Virus record (IMG/VR): IMGVR_UViG_3300028388_002189
Location: 1 to 64,000 of that record
Reading direction: 5' to 3' (one strand)
Source: a virus
DNA length: 64,000 nt
This document shows positions 59,764 through 64,000 of the stretch, piece by piece (positions within the stretch are counted from its first letter, which is position 1; each line of letters opens with the position of its first letter). Position numbers and translations under genes: made by a program. The notes beneath the pieces were generated by a model that worked only from the letters and a program-made list of their open reading frames with translations, was not told where the DNA came from and ran no database searches.

Positions 59764-60734
59764 CTATCTCCTACGCGCAGCTTCTTGTTCTTTTTCTATG
59801 ATTTCTTCATATAACTCTAAGTATATAGCCCTTTGGCGAGTGGGTAAACTAAGTATATCATACCTTGTCCAATGCCAACGTTCAGCAACTGCGACAACGG
59901 TCTGTATTAGTGCCTTTTGCGTTTTCTCCGCCCAGTCTTCCCAACGCTTGATGGCTTCGGGGTCTTTGACTGCCCCAAATTGGAAAAACCCACCGTGTTG
60001 ACCTCCGTATGGAACTCATGCCCACAGGACTCGCAAGCGATATCAATCTTAGTATCAACACCAACCGCGTTCTCTACAATTGCGTTAGCAAACGCATTGC
60101 GGTCTCTGATACTTAACTTGCGGACATCATCGGGCGAAGGAATAGTATCTAAACCGTCTACTTGCTTGAGTCCAATCGCGATCAAGTTAGTACCGATCTC
60201 GTTCTCTGGTAGAGAAGCAATACGTTCTTGGCTAAATCCTTTTAGGAATCCCCAAACAACGTGCTTCTTATACTCGCTAGATTTGTGGTCGTAGAAACCT
60301 CTAGCGAGCTCCACGTCTAACTCTACAGGGGAGTTTTCGTCCCACTCATAAACGTCCATGTCTTTTAGATCGACCAACTCATCGTGAGAACTCCCACAAC
60401 TTGGGCAATCTACCGAAGTGAGAATCTCAGAATCTCCACTAAGGACACGGATACATAGAACCAAGAAGTCCCGATCGGCTACATACATATTGCGTACCAG
60501 TTGTTCACTAATAAGTGATAGCGGATCCGTCTTGCGCTCTAACACTCCTGGCACTTCTTGAATACATCTCCTAAGAAGGAGTGTAATCGCTTTAGCACCA
60601 TTGTTCTTAACTTTACGAGAAGACAGATTCTCTTCATCGAGTCCTGTCATCTCGTCAATATAAACCTCTCGGTAACGAACACCGTTGTACTCGATACCGA
60701 TAGGTAGAATTACCTTGTCGCTGTCTGTAATCAT
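59764..60734 (-). CDS. Tail assembly chaperone, -1 frameshift extended product (about 323 aa)
   Basis: At 59985-59991 the minus strand has GGGTTTT read as G-GGT-TTT, the XXXYYYZ slippery heptamer. A -1 slip leaves the 275-aa frame after 250 codons and continues into a second frame with 73 further codons (DPEAIKRWEDWAEKTQ..., AVAERWHWTRYDILSLP, LELYEEIIEKEQEAARRR) ending 5 nt before the tape measure start. This is the gpG/gpGT arrangement of tailed phages. No separate start codon precedes the extension with a ribosome site. Confidence 0.85.
59907..60734 (-). CDS. Tail assembly chaperone / zinc-finger protein, non-shifted product, 275 aa
   Basis: The unshifted frame ends with a basic tail (KPSSVGKTGRRKRKRH). 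It has two zinc-finger-like pairs: CPSCG at about residue 110 and CESCGHEF near 236. It begins MITDSDKVILPIGIEYNG. Its position between tube and tape measure identifies it as the chaperone that coats the tape measure before tube assembly. Confidence 0.8.
   Translation of the reverse strand: MITDSDKVILPIGIEYNGVRYREVYIDEMTGLDEENLSSRKVKNNGAKAITLLLRRCIQEVPGVLERKTDPLSLISEQLVRNMYVADRDFLVLCIRVLSGDSEILTSVDCPSCGSSHDELVDLKDMDVYEWDENSPVELDVELARGFYDHKSSEYKKHVVWGFLKGFSQERIASLPENEIGTNLIAIGLKQVDGLDTIPSPDDVRKLSIRDRNAFANAIVENAVGVDTKIDIACESCGHEFHTEVNTVGFSNLGQSKTPKPSSVGKTGRRKRKRH
59985..59991 (-). promoter_or_regulatory. Programmed -1 ribosomal frameshift slippery site
   Basis: GGGTTTT in the zero frame G-GGT-TTT, followed by TCCAAT in the zero frame and TTC-CAA in the -1 frame. 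The downstream -1 frame is open for 73 codons. Confidence 0.8.
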
Positions 60735-60754
60735 ATTATTACCTATGTTTTAAA

Positions 60755-60768
60755 AGTTGTTGAAAACT
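60755..60768 (+). repeat. Dispersed 14-bp motif, copy 16
   Basis: AGTTGTTGAAAACT (C variant) in the 78-nt gap upstream of the chaperone gene, 20 nt before its start codon. Confidence 0.85.
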
Positions 60769-60812
60769 ATTTTATAGTGTGTGTCTTGGTGTAACTAAGC
60801 AGTACGCCGTTA

Positions 60813-61328
60813 TTAGCTTACTTGGTTAGTCTCTTCAATGCCGTGGTGCTGTAAGACTAGGCTAGAGATCACAACGTCATTTGAAGTGGCGTCAAAGTCA
60901 CCAATCGTATACTCACTTGGGAAAGCGTCTTTTAGTTTATATTTCTTTACGGCTTCGCCTTGCTTGTTGTGGAGTGTAATCTCCACATCACAGCGATAAC
61001 CATTAGCCCCAAAGTCTGGTCTACCGCTATTCGGGACAACGTCGCCCGCATTAGAAACCACGTCACAAACACGTTTCATCCATGTGTTGAAGTCGTCGTC
61101 ATGGGAGATACCGCGCTCTAGCGTAACAGAGTCATAGGTCATCATTCCTGCGAACTTCTCCATACGATCGGGCATATTACCCTCACGGTACTCAACGACC
61201 TCTACAGAGGACTTCATGCCTGTTACCTTTTGAAAGGCTCCTCTAGCAAAATTGAACTGAGAATCTTGTGACAAAATCTGAACAGAGAACTTAAAGCCTC
61301 TATATACGTCTTTTGATAATACTGGCAT
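60813..61328 (-). CDS. Tail tube protein (T4 gp19-like), 171 aa
   Basis: Contains FKFSVQILS, GAFQKVTGMKSSVEVVEYREG, TYDSVTLERGISHD, FNTWMKRVCD and the C-terminal VISSLVLQHHGIE; the family pattern for tail tube proteins of contractile phages. It forms stacked hexameric rings under the sheath encoded next to it. Confidence 0.92.
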   Translation of the reverse strand: MPVLSKDVYRGFKFSVQILSQDSQFNFARGAFQKVTGMKSSVEVVEYREGNMPDRMEKFAGMMTYDSVTLERGISHDDDFNTWMKRVCDVVSNAGDVVPNSGRPDFGANGYRCDVEITLHNKQGEAVKKYKLKDAFPSEYTIGDFDATSNDVVISSLVLQHHGIEETNQVS

Positions 61329-61341
61329 TTTCTATAACTCC

Positions 61342-63171
61342 TTAGTTAGCTTGGATCTGACTGAAGCGGAAGATGATGAACTCCGCAGGACGGAGAAGCG
61401 CAACACCGATCTCGCCGACCAAGATACCTTGTCGAATGTTATCAGCCGTGTTGGTCTCAGAATCGATCTTAATGAAGAACGCCTCGCTCTTGGCGTTACC
61501 CGCAAGTTCACCATTCTCAAAGCGCTTAGTTAGGAAAGAATCAATCTCGCTCGTAAGTTGTGCCCATAGGATAGGACTATTGTTACGGAACAAGCTACGC
61601 TCACCGATCTGTTTAACATTCTTCTCGATGAATGTCATCATACGTCGAACGTTGATATAACGGAAGTCAAGCGTACTACTCAAGGTTCTAGCGCCAAGTA
61701 CGTTTACGCTAGGAAGACCTGTTGCTCGATCAACTACACGAAGACAGTTGATACCCATAACGTTTAGATCACCGTGAGCGCTGTCGCTCACTTCTACCTC
61801 AACGCCACTAAGACCTTGAAGTTGTCCTAACTCGTCGAAACCCGCAGGCGAACTTGAAACGCCACCTCTTGGAGCAGGTGTTGAATCGACCTTAGAGTAC
61901 AAACCAGCAACCGCACCACTTGGTGGAACAGTGATCAACTGAGTGCCGCCAATGACTTTAGGCATCTTGACGTTTGGATAGTAAAGAGCACCCCAATAAG
62001 TGTCGATACCTAGAGTGGTTGTGCGGTACTCACCAACACTACCTGCCCCTGTTGACTTAGCATCCAAACCTACAGGAGCGTCTAGGATAGCGAACATATC
62101 CATACGGTTTCCGCAGAACTCTAGCATAGCTGCATGGAGAACAGGTACGTCCGTTGAAGGAATCTTACCACCTACAGTATCTAGTGAAGGCGGTACAGAA
62201 AGTAGGTTAATCGCTCGCTTGCTAGATAGTTTAGGAAGCGCTGAGTCGATCAAGTCTGCTTGAAGATCGAAGTTAGCAATCTCATCTTCACCGTTCAGTA
62301 GAAGTTGATAGTTGCCTTGCATAAGGAGCTCTCTATCGTTTGAGATAAGAGAACCTGTCTCAAGATCTTCAGCCAAGATATATCGTGAACCAACTTGCTC
62401 GTCATTGATCACAGTCTCGATGTAACGATCTGACTCTGGGTTCATGGTCAAACGGTCAAAAGACTCTAAAGTCTCTCCATCAAGAATGACCTTAAGGTCA
62501 TATGCAAGCAGAGATACAGAAGAACCTGCCGCAGCGATGGCGGCTGCCGCGCTAGAAGATACTTCTACTTGGCGAACAATCGAACCTGCCTCAACTACCG
62601 AACTAGACTTAACTACCTTGAAGTATGAGTCAGCGTTAGCTGCGTCAGTGACTTTGATAATGTCGCCTTCGATAAGACCGTTAGTCGAGTTCAACTTAAG
62701 AACCGTATCACCAATCGCAACGTCTGCTGATAGTGACGTTGGCGCAAAAGAACCATTGAGTCTAAAGTCAACGATCAAGTTGCGACCCGCAGAGCCGTAT
62801 GAAGGCAATCCACGGTAACCCGCTGAGAACTTTAAGAAGTCAGCGCCATCTGCATTATCTACAAGTTGATTTGCTGCGATAACAGTTGCGCCTGCGCCTT
62901 CAGTAGCGCTTACATCGATCATACGAACGATGTAACACGCGGCACCGCCATTCTCAAAGAATGAGCGAACGCTGTAGTAGAGAGACTCACCCTCAACAGC
63001 ATCACCAAAAGTGCTCTTAAATGCAGAGAAACTATTGATGAAAATAGGTTGGTTAGCAGGACCTCTTTGAGCAAAGCCCAAGAAAGCTGCAATACTTGTT
63101 GAAACACCTGTAGGTGCGATCTCGGGCGTGAGAATCTCTTCAACATAAACATCTGGGCGAGTATACGCCAT
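61342..63171 (-). CDS. Tail sheath protein, 609 aa
   Basis: GAGGTG precedes the ATG. N-terminus MAYTRPDVYVEEILTPEIAP with STSIAAFLGFAQRGP, and C-terminal RYINVRRMMTFIEKNVKQI then EIGVALLRPAEFIIFRFSQ, match phage tail sheath proteins. A variable, Ala/Asp-rich insert in the middle is typical. Sheath and tube are the most reliable markers of contractile tail. Confidence 0.95.
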   Translation of the reverse strand: MAYTRPDVYVEEILTPEIAPTGVSTSIAAFLGFAQRGPANQPIFINSFSAFKSTFGDAVEGESLYYSVRSFFENGGAACYIVRMIDVSATEGAGATVIAANQLVDNADGADFLKFSAGYRGLPSYGSAGRNLIVDFRLNGSFAPTSLSADVAIGDTVLKLNSTNGLIEGDIIKVTDAANADSYFKVVKSSSVVEAGSIVRQVEVSSSAAAAIAAAGSSVSLLAYDLKVILDGETLESFDRLTMNPESDRYIETVINDEQVGSRYILAEDLETGSLISNDRELLMQGNYQLLLNGEDEIANFDLQADLIDSALPKLSSKRAINLLSVPPSLDTVGGKIPSTDVPVLHAAMLEFCGNRMDMFAILDAPVGLDAKSTGAGSVGEYRTTTLGIDTYWGALYYPNVKMPKVIGGTQLITVPPSGAVAGLYSKVDSTPAPRGGVSSSPAGFDELGQLQGLSGVEVEVSDSAHGDLNVMGINCLRVVDRATGLPSVNVLGARTLSSTLDFRYINVRRMMTFIEKNVKQIGERSLFRNNSPILWAQLTSEIDSFLTKRFENGELAGNAKSEAFFIKIDSETNTADNIRQGILVGEIGVALLRPAEFIIFRFSQIQAN

Positions 63172-63179
63172 AATTCACC

Positions 63180-63899
63180 TCACTTTTTATTAGGAAACCA
63201 ATATTTTTGGTCGTCAAAGGCAATAACACGATGTAAGGTCTTTGCTGCTTCTTGGGCGGTGTCTGCGTCTTTAGGTGCATCATACTTGTAAGTAGTGTGT
63301 TGATTGCCGATAGGTTCGATAGTCTTAGGTACTGTCTTAACGACGTTAGATTCTATTCTAACCTCATTTACGCCTTTTTGGTAGACATCATTGTCAGTGT
63401 CTTCAATATCTGCCTTGATACTAAACGTCCAAGTCTTTTCATAGATCACTGTATCTACATCCACAGAGTCGCTGACAGTAAAAGACTCTCTGAATACATG
63501 GTAAGCGTCACCATTTACTTCGATTGAATCTCTAGGTAGCAAACGAGACTCAACCCAACGAGTCAACTCTCGATCTTCCCAGGCGCTAAGCGAGTAACTT
63601 GTAACTTCATAGGTGATGTCATAGTACTCAGCCATGCGCCTCATCACAAAAGTTGGAGGTGTCGTATTAAAGTCTACGTCTACAACCCGATCCATATCAG
63701 AGTCGTACAATTCAGTATCGGGTACCATGCCTTGGAATAATACTGAGATTGAAGGGAACCTTCTTTCGGGTGCTTCTTCTAGGTCGGGGTAGTCTACAAA
63801 GACAGGGACACCAATCTCCCGACCATTACGATCTCTCATTACTTTACCTGCGAAGCGATTAACAAACGCTTCTTCTAGCTTCCAAAAGGGCACCGCCAT
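63180..63899 (-). CDS. Tail-completion-region protein, 239 aa
   Basis: Directly upstream of the sheath, the site of head-tail connector/tail completion genes in myoviruses. It starts MAVPFWKLEEAFVNRFAGKV and is acidic in its middle (DSDMDRVVDVDFN). No motif allows a firm name. Confidence 0.55.
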   Translation of the reverse strand: MAVPFWKLEEAFVNRFAGKVMRDRNGREIGVPVFVDYPDLEEAPERRFPSISVLFQGMVPDTELYDSDMDRVVDVDFNTTPPTFVMRRMAEYYDITYEVTSYSLSAWEDRELTRWVESRLLPRDSIEVNGDAYHVFRESFTVSDSVDVDTVIYEKTWTFSIKADIEDTDNDVYQKGVNEVRIESNVVKTVPKTIEPIGNQHTTYKYDAPKDADTAQEAAKTLHRVIAFDDQKYWFPNKK

Positions 63900-63900
63900 C

Positions 63901-64000
63901 TTACTTGCCCTCTCTCAGATACTTTTTAAATCGAGCAGTCATCGTCTTTTGACTCTGTGTTAGCCATATATCTAAGATCTTATCTTTATGACCTTCTTGG
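63901..64000 (-). CDS. Partial gene, C-terminal end of an unknown protein
   Basis: The last 32 codons are seen (ending TQSQKTMTARFKKYLREGK) and continue beyond the window edge; an internal ATG exists but the frame is open to the edge. The stop is 1 nt before the start region of the next gene. Charged, basic tail; no call possible. Confidence 0.6.
   Translation of the reverse strand, partial: QEGHKDKILDIWLTQSQKTMTARFKKYLREGK

Overview
The window looks like part of a large, strictly lytic-looking myovirus (contractile-tailed bacteriophage) genome. It carries near-complete sets of phage replication genes and of tail and baseplate genes. Genes are packed with 1-8 nt start/stop overlaps (ATGA, TAATG). 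No ribosomal, metabolic-core or integrase genes are visible. The head, portal and terminase genes must lie outside the window. The host cannot be named from this sequence. The SpoVS homologue, class II ribonucleotide reductase, ThyX and sigma70-type promoters only say 'a bacterium'.

Layout. (1) 1-0.65 kb: non-coding array of about 150-bp degenerate units, each ending in a G-rich/T-tract terminator-like element. (2) 0.75-4.25 kb: plus-strand block of small genes of unknown function plus a degenerate deoxynucleoside-kinase-like gene. A strong bidirectional hairpin terminator follows. (3) 4.4-7.4 kb: minus-strand cassette of a class III nucleotide cyclase, a two-helix membrane protein and a Cys-rich protein, then a short plus-strand island with a second degenerate kinase-like gene. 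(4) 7.4-17.4 kb, minus strand: a C5-cytosine methyltransferase fully overprinted by a second long reading frame, PhoH, ThyX, a metallophosphoesterase, and a class II ribonucleotide reductase carrying an intein at its catalytic cysteine. (5) 17.5-33.6 kb, minus strand: replication and recombination module with SpoVS, Cas4/RecB-like nuclease, ParB-like protein, resolvase-like nuclease, RecA, SF2 helicase, family A DNA polymerase, SSB, DnaG-like primase, DnaB-like helicase, DnaC-like loader and DnaD-like initiator. (6) 33.6-64 kb, minus strand: three tail-fibre proteins, lysis genes (holin, spanin pair), then baseplate (large tail protein, gpI, gpJ, gp25/gpW, gpV spike, gpD hub, LysM, CIS-tube), tape measure, tail chaperone with a -1 frameshift, tail tube and sheath.

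How the genes fit together. Replication proteins form a nearly complete phage replisome. NrdJ and ThyX supply deoxynucleotides, and Dcm probably modifies the DNA. The tail order sheath-tube-chaperone-tape measure-hub-spike-gp25-J-I is the standard contractile tail order read right to left.

The most unusual signals are: (a) a 14-bp motif AGTTGTTGAAAA(G/C)T present 16 times across the window, in genes and in gaps, reminiscent of phage stoperators or partition sites; (b) the cyclase/two-TM cassette; (c) the 1.09-kb dual-coding Dcm locus; (d) two ATCGAT-box plus AT-rich promoter modules at 17.4 and 32.6-32.9 kb; (e) the terminator-studded repeat array at the left end.
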